Shown: positions 24,839-33,171 of the stretch, in pieces | Layout of the letters: each line of letters begins with the position of its first letter | How positions within the stretch are numbered: position 1 is the stretch's first letter | Origin: Curtobacterium guangdongense | GTDB lineage: Bacteria; Actinomycetota; Actinomycetes; Actinomycetales; Microbacteriaceae | Assembly: GCF_049341845.1 (NCBI RefSeq) | Contig: NZ_JBMPIT010000003.1 | Span: 186,001 to 250,000, forward strand | Length of the DNA stretch: 64,000 nucleotides | Direction of reading: 5' to 3' | The notes under the pieces: generated by a model | What the model saw: the letters and a program-made list of their open reading frames with translations, nothing else | Database searches by the model: none | Told to the model about the DNA's origin: nothing | Made by a program: the position numbers and the translations under genes

Positions 24839-25969
24839 TCAGCCCAGGCCCATGTGCGACGCCCGCACGTGCGTCAACGACCGGGCCAGCGCACCCCTGG
24901 CGACCGCGTCCCGACCGACCGTCGACGGCACGATCTCCACCGGGTGCCGGAGCTGCGGCCCGACGGCCTCCGCGAGCGCCGCGCAGAACACCGCCGCAGC
25001 AGGCAGGACCTCGCCGCCCACGACCACGACCTCCGGATCGATCGTCGCGACGAGCTGCGCGACCCCCGTCGCGACGTCCGCGGCGAGCGCCCGCACGATC
25101 TCGGCGGCAGCCGGGTCACCGTGCCCGGCCGACTCCATGACCGACTCGAGGTCTGCGCCGGACGGGATCCGGGCCTCCAGTCGGGCCGGCGCGCCGGGCC
25201 AGCCGGTCGATGCCAGGCCGCCCACCTCGCCCGCCGCCCCCCTGGCGCCGCGTGCCAGCGTGCCGTCGACGAGGTAGGCCGCGCCGATCTGCCGACCCAT
25301 CACCAGGTAGAGCGCGTCGCGCACACCGGTGAACCGACCCCACATCGTCTCGGCGGTCGCGGCCAGCTTCGCATCGTTGTCGAAGAACGTGGGGGCCGTC
25401 GGGAAGAGGTCCTGGATGCGGCCGGGCATCCGGCCCTCGACCCACTGCGGAACGGCGATCGTGTAGTCGATGGCGCCATCGCGGTCGACGACCGCGGGAA
25501 CGCCGAACGTCGCGGCGAGGAGGCGACCGGCTCCCGGTGTCGAGGTCAGGCGGTGCACGACGTCCTGCACGCTCGTCCAGGCTTGGTCCGCCGACGCGAG
25601 GTCCGGGTACACCTCTTCCACCCGGGCGATCTCGTTGCCGCGGAGGTCGGCGAGGAGCCCGACGATGCCGTGCAGCCCGAGGTCCACGCCGAGCACCGAT
25701 CCGGCGCCGGCGTCGGCGCGGAACCGCTTGGCCCGCCGCCCGGCCTTGTTCGGGGTGACGATCGCGTCGGCCTCCCGCGCCCAGCCCTCGGCGACGAGAT
25801 CGGCGAGCGATGCCTCGACCGTCGGCCGCGAGAGCCCCACGGTGCGCCCCAGCTCGGTGACGGTGACGGACGCGTCGCTGCGGAACAGTTCGTCGAGGAT
25901 GGCGCGCGAGTTCACCAGGCGCAGGGCACCCGGCGTGCTCATCGTTGACAGGGTCTCGTTCACGGCCAT
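24839..25969 (-). CDS. ROK-family transcriptional regulator
   Basis: 376 residues. An N-terminal winged helix (about 10-75; VTELGRTVGLSRPTVEASLADL) is followed by an actin-like ROK domain with VLGVDLGLHG and FFDNDAKLAA, the sugar-binding segments. The family's zinc motif C-x-C-G-x2-G-C-x-E is absent: the matching place reads GEVGGLASTGWPGAPARLEAR without Cys. It diverges from the GH20 hexosaminidase across 29 bp, so it likely controls that gene in response to an aminosugar or its phosphate. TAATAT lies 6 nt before the ATG. Confidence 0.87.
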   Translation of the reverse strand: MAVNETLSTMSTPGALRLVNSRAILDELFRSDASVTVTELGRTVGLSRPTVEASLADLVAEGWAREADAIVTPNKAGRRAKRFRADAGAGSVLGVDLGLHGIVGLLADLRGNEIARVEEVYPDLASADQAWTSVQDVVHRLTSTPGAGRLLAATFGVPAVVDRDGAIDYTIAVPQWVEGRMPGRIQDLFPTAPTFFDNDAKLAATAETMWGRFTGVRDALYLVMGRQIGAAYLVDGTLARGARGAAGEVGGLASTGWPGAPARLEARIPSGADLESVMESAGHGDPAAAEIVRALAADVATGVAQLVATIDPEVVVVGGEVLPAAAVFCAALAEAVGPQLRHPVEIVPSTVGRDAVARGALARSLTHVRASHMGLG

Positions 25970-25971
25970 AG

Positions 25972-25996
25972 CCTCATATTACGAAAGATCATTGAG
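25972..25996. promoter_or_regulatory. Candidate ROK operator and divergent promoter
   Basis: The 29-bp gap is unusually AT-rich and contains CCTCA and TGAGG arms separated by 15-16 bases. On the minus strand TAATAT (25981-25976) is a -10 box 6 nt before the ROK start. The SD for the hexosaminidase (GAGGA) overlaps the right arm. Operator function is inferred from position. Confidence 0.5.
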
Positions 25997-25998
25997 GA

Positions 25999-27720
25999 AT
26001 GGTGGACTCCGACATGCTCATCCCCCGCCCGCGCCTGTCGACCCCCGGTGTCGGCTCGTTCGAGATCACCCCGACGACCCGCATCGCCGCAGACGCCGCG
26101 AGCGAGTCCGTGCGGCTGTACCTGCAGCAGACGCTGCGGGGGTCGACCGGCCTGCCGGTGCGCGATGCCGAGACCCCGGCGGCCGACGTGATCAGCCTGC
26201 GCGTGGCGGACGACACGCAGGCAACAGGCGACGCGGACGCGGCGCTCCCGACCGGCCCCGCCGGGTCCACCGCCGAGTCGTTCCGCCTCACCGTGACGCC
26301 GGACGGCATCGACGTCCTCGGCGGCAGCGCTGCCGGCGTGTTCTACGGCGTGCAGGCCCTCCTCCAGCTGCTCCCCGCCGACGTGTACCGCAAGGGCCGG
26401 GTCGGCACCGGGCCCTGGACCGTGCAGGTGCAGACCGTCGAGGACGCTCCGGCCTTCGCTTGGCGCGGCGTCATGCTCGACGTCGTCCGGCACTTCCGCA
26501 CCAAGGCCGAGGTCCTCCGCGTCATCGACCAGCTCGCGGCCCACCGGATCAACACGCTGCACTTCCACCTCACGGACGACCAGGGCTGGCGCATCGAGAT
26601 CCGGAAGTACCCGCGCCTGACCGAGATCGGCTCGTGGCGCCGCGAGTCCCAGGTCGGCGCGCACGTCCCGGACGCAGACGGGGTCATGCGACCGCAGGGC
26701 TTCGACGGCAGGCCGCACGGCGGCTACTACACGCAGGACGACATCCGCGAGATCATCGCGTACGCGGCCGACCGGTTCGTCACGGTGGTCCCGGAGATCG
26801 AGACCCCCGGGCACGTCCGGGCCGCACTGGCCGCGTACCCGGAACTCGGCGTGCACCCGGAGTCCGGGGTCGAGGTCTGGACGGAGTGGGGCATCGCCGA
26901 GGACGTCCTGAACGCCGACGACGCGACGATCGACTTCTTCAAGGACGTCTTCGACGAGGTCGTCGACCTGTTCCCGAGCGCGTACATCGGCCTCGGTGGC
27001 GACGAGTGCCCGAAGGTGCAGTGGGAGCAGGACCCCCGCACGCAGGAGCGCATCCGGTCACTCGGGCTCGCGGACGAGGAACAGCTCCAGGCCTGGATCA
27101 TCGGGCAGCTCGCGGCGCACATCGAGTCGAAGGGCCGTCGGGCGTTCGGCTGGGACGAGATCCTCGAGGGCGGGACGCTCTCGGAGTCGGCCACCGTCGT
27201 GTCGTGGCGGGGACTCCGCGGCGCGTCCACGGCTGCGAAGCGGGGGCACGACGTCATCTCCTCGCCCGACGACCAGGTGTACCTGGACTACCGCCAGAGC
27301 GACCTGCCGAACGAGCCGATCCCGGTGTCGATCGTGCTGACCGTGGACGACGTCTTCGCGTTCGACCCGGTGCCGGCCGACCTGACCGACGACGAGCGTG
27401 CGCACGTCATCGGCGGCCAGGGGAACATGTGGTGCGAGCACGTGGACACCGTCCGGAAGCTCGACTACCAGCTCTTCCCGCGGGTCGCGGCGCTGTCCGA
27501 GGCACTCTGGTCCGCAGACGTCACCGGGCCCCGAGACCTCGCGGACTTCCGCGGGCGGCTGGCGGAGCACCTCGCGCGGCTCGAGGCGATGGGCATCGAG
27601 TACCGCCACGAGACCGGCCCGTTCCCGTGGCAGGAGCGCCCCGGCGTCCCCGGTCGTCCCGGCACGCGCGAGGAGCGTGCCGCGTACATCGACGCGATCA
27701 CGGCGAACATCGCTGACTGA
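25999..27720 (+). CDS. GH20 beta-N-acetylhexosaminidase
   Basis: 573 residues without a signal peptide, so cytosolic. An N-terminal GH20b alpha/beta domain (about 1-140) is followed by the catalytic barrel. Visible motifs are FHLTDDQGWRIEI, the catalytic pair in YIGLGGDECPK (Asp-Glu), and NMWCEHV near the end. It removes terminal GlcNAc or GalNAc from chitooligosaccharides, muropeptides or glycans. ATG 25999 is used; an in-frame ATG at 26014 fits the GAGGA spacing too. Adjacent and divergent to the ROK regulator. Confidence 0.92.
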   Translation: MVDSDMLIPRPRLSTPGVGSFEITPTTRIAADAASESVRLYLQQTLRGSTGLPVRDAETPAADVISLRVADDTQATGDADAALPTGPAGSTAESFRLTVTPDGIDVLGGSAAGVFYGVQALLQLLPADVYRKGRVGTGPWTVQVQTVEDAPAFAWRGVMLDVVRHFRTKAEVLRVIDQLAAHRINTLHFHLTDDQGWRIEIRKYPRLTEIGSWRRESQVGAHVPDADGVMRPQGFDGRPHGGYYTQDDIREIIAYAADRFVTVVPEIETPGHVRAALAAYPELGVHPESGVEVWTEWGIAEDVLNADDATIDFFKDVFDEVVDLFPSAYIGLGGDECPKVQWEQDPRTQERIRSLGLADEEQLQAWIIGQLAAHIESKGRRAFGWDEILEGGTLSESATVVSWRGLRGASTAAKRGHDVISSPDDQVYLDYRQSDLPNEPIPVSIVLTVDDVFAFDPVPADLTDDERAHVIGGQGNMWCEHVDTVRKLDYQLFPRVAALSEALWSADVTGPRDLADFRGRLAEHLARLEAMGIEYRHETGPFPWQERPGVPGRPGTREERAAYIDAITANIAD

Positions 27721-27722
27721 CG

Positions 27723-27752
27723 TTGCACATACCAGATTCCAGCCGATAGGTT
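27723..27752 (+). promoter_or_regulatory. Promoter of the CapD-like gene (leaderless)
   Basis: TTGCAC-N18-TAGGTT, with the -10 ending 7 nt before ATG 27760 and no SD. A well-formed leaderless promoter. Confidence 0.65.
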
Positions 27753-27759
27753 GGTGTCC

Positions 27760-28788
27760 ATGGACACGTGCACTCTGTCGACCACCGACGGGTTCGACCT
27801 CGACGCGCTGATCGGCCGGCATCCGGCCGACCACGAGCTCGAGCTGCCGATCGACTTCGTCCGCGGCAGGACCGTGCTCGTCACCGGCGCTGGTGGGTCG
27901 ATCGGCAGCGAACTCTGCCGGCAGCTGATGCGCTCGGATCCAGCCGAGGTGATCATGCTCGACCGCGACGAGACGGCCCTCCAGCAGGTGCAGGTGTCGG
28001 TCGCGGGGCACGGGCTGCTCGACACGAAGGACGTCGTGCTCGCCGACATCCGCGACGCGTCGACGATCCGGCAGGTGCTCCTGGACCGCCGTCCCGACGT
28101 GGTCTTCCACGCCGCGGCGCTCAAGCACCTCCCGATGCTCGAGCAGTACCCGGACGAAGGATGGAAGACGAACGTCCTCGGCACACGCAACGTGCTGGCC
28201 GCCGCGGTCGAGTCCGGCGTGCAGACGCTCGTGAACATCTCCACGGACAAGGCGGCGAACCCGACGAGCGTCCTCGGGCAGACCAAGCGCCTGGCCGAAC
28301 GGCTGACGGCTTGGACCGCGGCGGAGACGGGTCGCGACTACGTGTCCGTCCGGTTCGGCAACGTCCTCGGCAGTCGCGGATCGATGCTGCCGCTCTTCGC
28401 CGATCTGATCCGCGCAGGTCGTCCCGTCACGGTGACGCACCCGGACGCCACCCGGTACTTCATGACCATCCCCGAGGCGTGCCACCTCGTCATCCAGGCC
28501 GCCGCCATCGCCAGGCCCGGCGAGGTCCTGGTGCTCGACATGGGCGATCCCGTGCGTGTCCTCGACATCGCCCGTCGGATGATCGCCGCGATGGGCGGCA
28601 CCTCGGACATCGTGTTCACGGGGCTCCGTGCTGGCGAGAAGCTGCACGAGGACCTCATCGGGCAGGGCGAGACCGAGCGACGACCCGTGCACCCGAAGAT
28701 CTCGCACGCGTCGGTCCCCGCGTTGGATCCCGCCACCTTCGACGGGCCACTGCGCGCCGACACCGCTCCGCTCCTGCTCGCCGCCTGA
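27760..28788 (+). CDS. CapD/FlaA1-type nucleotide-sugar dehydratase lacking the membrane half
   Basis: 342 residues of extended SDR fold. TGAGGSIGSEL (about 45-55) binds NAD(P), ISTDKAANPTSVLGQTKR has the active-site TDK and Lys, and RFGNVLGSRGSMLPLF and TRYFMTIPEACHLV are family segments. At the Tyr/Met position before the Lys it has Leu, closer to the long CapD/PglF group (Met) than to PseB (Tyr). The N-terminus keeps the linker DLDALIGR typical of long proteins, but the four membrane helices and first nucleotide fold are missing. Likely a UDP-HexNAc 4,6-dehydratase-like enzyme; no other glycan genes are beside it. Confidence 0.82.
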   Translation: MDTCTLSTTDGFDLDALIGRHPADHELELPIDFVRGRTVLVTGAGGSIGSELCRQLMRSDPAEVIMLDRDETALQQVQVSVAGHGLLDTKDVVLADIRDASTIRQVLLDRRPDVVFHAAALKHLPMLEQYPDEGWKTNVLGTRNVLAAAVESGVQTLVNISTDKAANPTSVLGQTKRLAERLTAWTAAETGRDYVSVRFGNVLGSRGSMLPLFADLIRAGRPVTVTHPDATRYFMTIPEACHLVIQAAAIARPGEVLVLDMGDPVRVLDIARRMIAAMGGTSDIVFTGLRAGEKLHEDLIGQGETERRPVHPKISHASVPALDPATFDGPLRADTAPLLLAA

Positions 28789-28808
28789 CGCGGGTGACGC
28801 GCACCGAC

Positions 28809-28856
28809 GACGGACGGGAGGCCCGGTGCCAGCTGGCACCGAGCCTCCCGTCCGTC
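28809..28856. terminator. 24-bp palindrome, bidirectional terminator
   Basis: Arms 28809-28832 and 28833-28856 pair with one mismatch and no spacer. The core GGAGGCCCGGTGCC is shared with the hairpin at 38447-38495. It follows the CapD-like gene and is separated from fruA's end by the tandem repeat. Confidence 0.75.
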
Positions 28857-28861
28857 CCGTG

Positions 28862-28989
28862 GTGACGTCCGTCCGGTCGTGGCGTCCGTCCGGTCGTGGC
28901 GTCCGTCCGGTCGTGACGTCCGTCCGGTCGTGACGTCCGTCCGGTCGTGGCGTCCGTCCGGTCGTGACGTCCGTCCGGTCGTGGCGTCC
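28862..28989. repeat. 17-bp tandem repeat, seven full units plus a partial
   Basis: Units of GTGRCGTCCGTCCGGTC run from 28862 to 28980 with exact 17-bp period, followed by a 9-base partial unit that ends at the fruA stop codon. The only variable base is R, in the order A,G,G,A,A,G,A,(G). It fills the gap between two convergent genes and shares CGTCCGTCC with the preceding hairpin's right arm. No unit is coding. Confidence 0.95.
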
Positions 28990-31079
28990 TACGCGGCGAC
29001 CGCGACCCGATCGTCGGCCGGCACGCTGACCGCCGCGGCGTCAGCCGCCGGCGCCCGACGCACCCACTTCTTCAGGCCGACCAGCACCAGCGCCGAGACG
29101 ACGGTGCCCGCCAGGATCGCGACGATGAACATCGCGACGTCCCCGATGGCGAAGAACACGAAGATCCCACCGTGCGGCGCCCGCGAGGTCACACCGGCAG
29201 CCATCGAGATCGCACCGGTGACAGCGGCACCGACCATCGACGCCGGGATGACACGCAGCGGGTCGGCGGCGGCGAAGGGGATCGCCCCCTCGGAGATGAA
29301 CGACGCACCGAGCAGCCACGCAGCCTTGCCGTTCTCGCGCTCGGGCTTCGTGAACCCCTTGCGGTAGAGGACGGTCGACGCGAGCGCCAGGGCCAGCGGC
29401 GGGACCATGCCGGCCGCCATGACCGCGGCCATGATCTCGAACGGCACGACGTTGGTGGCCGATCCGGCACCGAGGCCCGCGACGGCGAACGCGTACGCCA
29501 CCTTGTTCACGGGGCCGCCGAGGTCGAACGCCATCATGAGGCCGAGGATGATGCCGAGCAGGATCGCCGAGGCGCCGCTCAGCGAGTTCAGCCAGGTGGT
29601 GAGCTGCGTCATCACCCAGGCGATCGGACCGCCCAGCACCAGGAGCAGCAGACCGGAGGCGATGATCGACGCGAACAGCGGGATGATCACGACCGGCATC
29701 AAGCCGCGGAGCCAGCGCCAGACCGGGATACGCCCGATCCAGTAGGCGGCGGCACCGGCGATGAGACCGCCGACCAGACCGCCGAGGAACCCGGCGTTCA
29801 TGAACACCGCGATCGACCCGGCGACGAAGCCCGGCGCGATGCCGGGGCGGTCGGCCATGGCGTACGCGATGTACCCGGCGAGGGCTGCGACGAGGAACCC
29901 GAGCGACACGCCACCGATCTGGAACGCGGCGGCACCGAGGTAGTACGCCAGGCCCTCCGGCGGCAGGTTCAGCAGCGTGTAGTGCGTCAGCGTGTACACG
30001 GCGTTGTTCTGCCCGGAGTCGCCGTGGGCCAGCGCGATGCCGTAGCCGGCGAGCAGGAAGCCGAGCGCGATGAGCAGACCACCGCCGGCGACGAACGGGA
30101 TCATGTAGGAGACGCCGGTGAGGAGCCAGCGCTTCAGCGACTGCCCGAAGTGCTCGTCCTTCGCGGTGCTGCTGCCGGCCTCGGCCGCGGATCCGGAGAC
30201 CCGTGCGGCGTTCGGGTCGTCGGCGGCACGGAGCGCCTCGGCGATCATCGCGTCCGGTTCGTCCACGCCGCGCTTGACCGGCCCGGACACGAGGGGCTTA
30301 CCGGCGAAGCGCGAACGGTCGCGGACGTCGACGTCGACCGCGAAGACGACGGCGTCGGCCCGGGCGATGAGCGCCGGGTCGAGCGGCTCGACCTGCGAGG
30401 ACCCCTGCGTCTCGACGTGCATCTCGGCGCCGGCGCGCTGGGCGGCGGCGACGAGGGCGTCGGCCGCCATGTAGGTGTGCGCGATGCCGGTCGGGCAGGC
30501 GGTGACCCCCACGATGACCTTCCGGCCGGCGGCCGCTGCCGTGGTCGGCGCGGCCGGACTGGAGGCTCGGGGTGCGCCCGTGACGCCGGCGTCGGCGACC
30601 TCGCCGGTCACCTCGCGGTCCACCAGGTCGACGATCTCCTGCTGTGTGGTCGCGGCGCGGAGGGCGGCCGTGAAGTCCTCGCGGATGAGCGCCCGGGCCA
30701 GGGTCGAGAGGACGGTGAGGTGGTCCTTGTCGGCCCCCTCGGGCACGGCGATCATGAAGACCAGGTCGGCGTCGCCGTCCGGAGCGCCGAACGGCACCTT
30801 CCGGGCGAGCCTGCTCATCGCGAGTGTCGGTTCGGTGACCGACGCCGACCGGGCGTGCGGGATGGCGATGCCACCGGGGACGCCGGTGCCGACGCTCGCC
30901 TCACGCTTGACGGCGTCCGCCGCGAGGGCGCTTCCGTCGGCCGCGCGGCCGGTCGCAGCGACGCGGTCGGCGAGGACGCGGATGACGTCGGACGAGGTGG
31001 CGCCGAGGTCTTCGTCGAGGCCGACGAGGGCGACGCTGATGAGGCCGGGACTCGTGTCCGAGCTGCGCGCAGCGGTCAT
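28989..31079 (-). CDS. fruA: PTS fructose transporter, EIIABC fusion
   Basis: 696 residues. Order: EIIA (about 1-155, phosphorylated His in GIAIPHARS), a Ala/Pro linker, EIIB (about 185-285, Cys in VGVTACPTGIAHTYMAADAL), and EIIC (about 320-670, about nine membrane helices, FDLGGPVNKVAYAF and SEGAIPFAAADP). It imports fructose and phosphorylates it to fructose 1-phosphate. AAAGGAG lies 7 nt before the ATG. It is the last gene after fruR and fruK, with 95 bp of repeats between. Confidence 0.95.
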   Translation of the reverse strand: MTAARSSDTSPGLISVALVGLDEDLGATSSDVIRVLADRVAATGRAADGSALAADAVKREASVGTGVPGGIAIPHARSASVTEPTLAMSRLARKVPFGAPDGDADLVFMIAVPEGADKDHLTVLSTLARALIREDFTAALRAATTQQEIVDLVDREVTGEVADAGVTGAPRASSPAAPTTAAAAGRKVIVGVTACPTGIAHTYMAADALVAAAQRAGAEMHVETQGSSQVEPLDPALIARADAVVFAVDVDVRDRSRFAGKPLVSGPVKRGVDEPDAMIAEALRAADDPNAARVSGSAAEAGSSTAKDEHFGQSLKRWLLTGVSYMIPFVAGGGLLIALGFLLAGYGIALAHGDSGQNNAVYTLTHYTLLNLPPEGLAYYLGAAAFQIGGVSLGFLVAALAGYIAYAMADRPGIAPGFVAGSIAVFMNAGFLGGLVGGLIAGAAAYWIGRIPVWRWLRGLMPVVIIPLFASIIASGLLLLVLGGPIAWVMTQLTTWLNSLSGASAILLGIILGLMMAFDLGGPVNKVAYAFAVAGLGAGSATNVVPFEIMAAVMAAGMVPPLALALASTVLYRKGFTKPERENGKAAWLLGASFISEGAIPFAAADPLRVIPASMVGAAVTGAISMAAGVTSRAPHGGIFVFFAIGDVAMFIVAILAGTVVSALVLVGLKKWVRRAPAADAAAVSVPADDRVAVAA

Positions 31080-31130
31080 GGTGTGCTCCTTTGCAGTGGC
31101 GCGGTGGCGCTGGGTTCGCTGTGGTTCGGG

Positions 31131-31171
31131 TTGCGGTGGGGTTCGTTGCGGTGGGGTTCGTTGCGGTGGGG
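31131..31171. repeat. 15-bp direct repeat between fruK and fruA
   Basis: TTGCGGTGGGGTTCG occurs at 31131-31145 and 31146-31160, with a third copy of 11 bases to 31171. A looser match (GTGGTTCGGG) lies just before. It ends 3 bases before the fruK stop. Confidence 0.85.
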
Positions 31172-31174
31172 CGG

Positions 31175-32176
31175 TCAGGCGGCGGGGGCCGCGGTCTGAC
31201 GGAGGCGGGTGACGGTGACGGCACCCGGGTCGGTGTGGTCGAGAGCCGGGACGTCGCTCCCCGGGAGTGCGGCTGCCGCGGCCCCCGTCGCGACGGCCTG
31301 CGCGAGTCGCTCCTCCGGCGGACGACCGGCGACCTCGGCGAGCAGGTAACCAGCCAGGGAGGAGTCGCCCGCACCCACGGTCGAGCGGGCGACGATGCGG
31401 GGTGCCGCCGCGGCGAACGAGCCCTCCGGCCCGATCAGGATCGCGCCGGCGCTGCCGAGGGTGAGCAGGACGGTGTCCACCCCACGGTCGCGGAGCCGTT
31501 CGGCTGCCGCTGCCGCGAGTTCGTGGTCGCGTTCGTACTCGTCCGGGTCCCCGCCGACGATCTCGGCGAGCTCCTCGGCGTTCGGCTTAACCAGGTCGAT
31601 CCGTTCGCCGGACTGCAGCAGCGCGGTGAACGGAACGCCCGAGGAGTCGACGGCGATCCGGACGTCGTCCCCGTGCCGCTCGCGGACGGCCCGCACGAGG
31701 ACGGCGAGTGCGTCGTCCGGCAGGCCGGGCGGGAGCGATCCGGCGAAGACGACCCACCGGGCACGGGGGCCGGTGGCGGTGACGTCCGCGGTGTCGGCGA
31801 CCAGCGCGGCGAGCTCGTCGAGGCGGCCCGCGAGGGACGGCCCCGGCTCATTGAGCTTCGTCGTGGTGCCGGTCGGCTCGGTGACGGTGACGTTGGATCG
31901 GAGCGGTGCGCCGATCGGCAGCGCAGCGGTCGGGATGCCGCGGGTGGCGAGACCGAGCAGGACCGGGTCGAGCTCGTCCCCGGGCAGGACGGCGATCGTG
32001 TCCCCACCGCTGGCGACCACGACACGGGAGACGTTGACGCCCTTGCCGCCCGGCTCCGCGGTCGACCGGGTGGCGCGCTGCACCGAGCCGCGCTGCAGTT
32101 CCCCGGCGAGCTCGATCGTGCGGTCGAGCGACGGGTTCGGCGTCACCGTGACGATGCGCGTGCTGGACTCGTTCAT
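31175..32176 (-). CDS. fruK: 1-phosphofructokinase
   Basis: 333 residues, PfkB ribokinase family. TPNPSLDRTI at the start, PGGKGVNVSRV (Gly-Gly substrate motif) and STVGAGDSSLAGYL (the catalytic Asp and anion hole) are diagnostic. It converts fructose 1-phosphate to fructose 1,6-bisphosphate. The start overlaps the fruR end by 4 bp, so the two are coupled. Confidence 0.94.
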   Translation of the reverse strand: MNESSTRIVTVTPNPSLDRTIELAGELQRGSVQRATRSTAEPGGKGVNVSRVVVASGGDTIAVLPGDELDPVLLGLATRGIPTAALPIGAPLRSNVTVTEPTGTTTKLNEPGPSLAGRLDELAALVADTADVTATGPRARWVVFAGSLPPGLPDDALAVLVRAVRERHGDDVRIAVDSSGVPFTALLQSGERIDLVKPNAEELAEIVGGDPDEYERDHELAAAAAERLRDRGVDTVLLTLGSAGAILIGPEGSFAAAAPRIVARSTVGAGDSSLAGYLLAEVAGRPPEERLAQAVATGAAAAALPGSDVPALDHTDPGAVTVTRLRQTAAPAA

Positions 32177-32961
32177 GCCACGACCACCTCGACGTCGGCG
32201 TCGGTGAGCGCTCCGGCGAGGTCAGCCAGGGGCTGTTCGTCGGTGACGATCGTGTCGACCTCGTCGAGCCGGGCGAACCGCATGAGCGCCTCGACGCCGT
32301 GCTTCGCGGCGTCTGCGAGGACGACGCTCCGACGTGCGGCGAGCACGTAGGCGGCCTTCACGGCGGCCTCGTACTCGTCCGGGGTGCTCAGGCCGAACCC
32401 GGCGGAGAGCCCGTTCGTGCCGACGAAGGCGATGTCGGGACGCAGCGCGCCGATCTGCTCGACGGTGGCGGTCCCCACCGCGGCGCTCGTCACCCCGCGC
32501 ACCCGGCCGCCGAGCAGGTGCAGCTCGACGTGCTCGCTGTGCTGCAGGGTCGCGGCGATGGGGACGGAGTTCGTGATGACGGTGATCGTCGCGCCGGGCT
32601 CCGCGGGCTCCCACCGTGCGAGTTCGGTCGCCACGGCGGCGCAGGTCGTGCCAGCGTCGAGGGCGATGGACCCGGTGAAGGTCGGCGGCACGAGGCGCAT
32701 CGCGGCCCGGGCGATCGCGGACTTGGCGGAGCCGTGCTGCCCCTCGCGCTCGGCGACGGTGAGTTCGACCACGCTGGAGCGTCCGACCGGCACAGCTCCC
32801 CCGTGCACCCGGCGGAGGACCCCTGCCGACTCGAGTGTGTCGAGGTCACGCCGGACGGTCTCGGTCGTGACGTCGAAGTGCTCGGCGAGGTCGGCGACGG
32901 AGACCCGCCCTGCCGACTGCAGCTCGGCGGCGATGGCGTCGTGCCGCTCGGTTGCGTACAT
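32173..32961 (-). CDS. fruR: DeoR-family regulator of the fructose operon
   Basis: 262 residues. The N-terminal helix-turn-helix (VSVADLAEHFDVTTETVRRDLDTLE, about 20-45) and the C-terminal sugar-phosphate sensor (ALDAGTTCAAVA, ITNSVPIAATL, GTNGLSAGFGLSTPD) define the GlpR/FruR type. Fructose 1-phosphate is the usual inducer. AAGGAG lies about 8 nt before the ATG, and a TTGCGT-N18-TACAGT promoter lies just upstream. Confidence 0.9.
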   Translation of the reverse strand: MYATERHDAIAAELQSAGRVSVADLAEHFDVTTETVRRDLDTLESAGVLRRVHGGAVPVGRSSVVELTVAEREGQHGSAKSAIARAAMRLVPPTFTGSIALDAGTTCAAVATELARWEPAEPGATITVITNSVPIAATLQHSEHVELHLLGGRVRGVTSAAVGTATVEQIGALRPDIAFVGTNGLSAGFGLSTPDEYEAAVKAAYVLAARRSVVLADAAKHGVEALMRFARLDEVDTIVTDEQPLADLAGALTDADVEVVVA

Positions 32962-32994
32962 GCCCGAACTCCTTCGTTCGCGTTGGTTTCAGGA

Positions 32995-33024
32995 ACTGTA
33001 CGTCCATACCCAACACAAACGCAA
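32995..33024 (-). promoter_or_regulatory. fruR-fruK-fruA promoter
   Basis: On the minus strand TTGCGT (33024-33019) and TACAGT (33000-32995) are spaced by 18 nt. CGTTTGTGTTGG upstream and CAACG downstream of the start offer imperfect inverted half-sites that could bind FruR. Confidence 0.6.
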
Positions 33025-33070
33025 GTGCCCGCTGCCCAATCCCACACGCCCGAAAACGATCAAAAGACGA

Positions 33071-33128
33071 CGAGATCGCACTTCGTGTCGGAACCTCCCG
33101 GTGGGAAGCGACACGAAGTGCGATCTCG
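33071..33128. repeat. Interspersed palindromic element, copy 2
   Basis: 20-nt arms at 33071-33090 and 33109-33128 are perfect complements around an 18-nt loop that itself has a CCC/GGG stem. The arms match copy 1 at 18857-18915. It lies downstream of the ABC permease gene and about 50 bp upstream of the fruR -35. Confidence 0.85.
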
Positions 33129-33171
33129 GCGTCATGCGCGCGGCGCGGCGCGGCGCAGGGCGCGTCCGGCG

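Noticed and set aside
28862..28989. CRISPR array
   Set aside because: Units are directly adjacent with no spacers, and no cas gene is nearby. It is a simple tandem repeat.
29172..31199. 675-codon open frame on the plus strand opposite fruA
   Set aside because: Antisense shadow; fruA is complete with active-site His and Cys.
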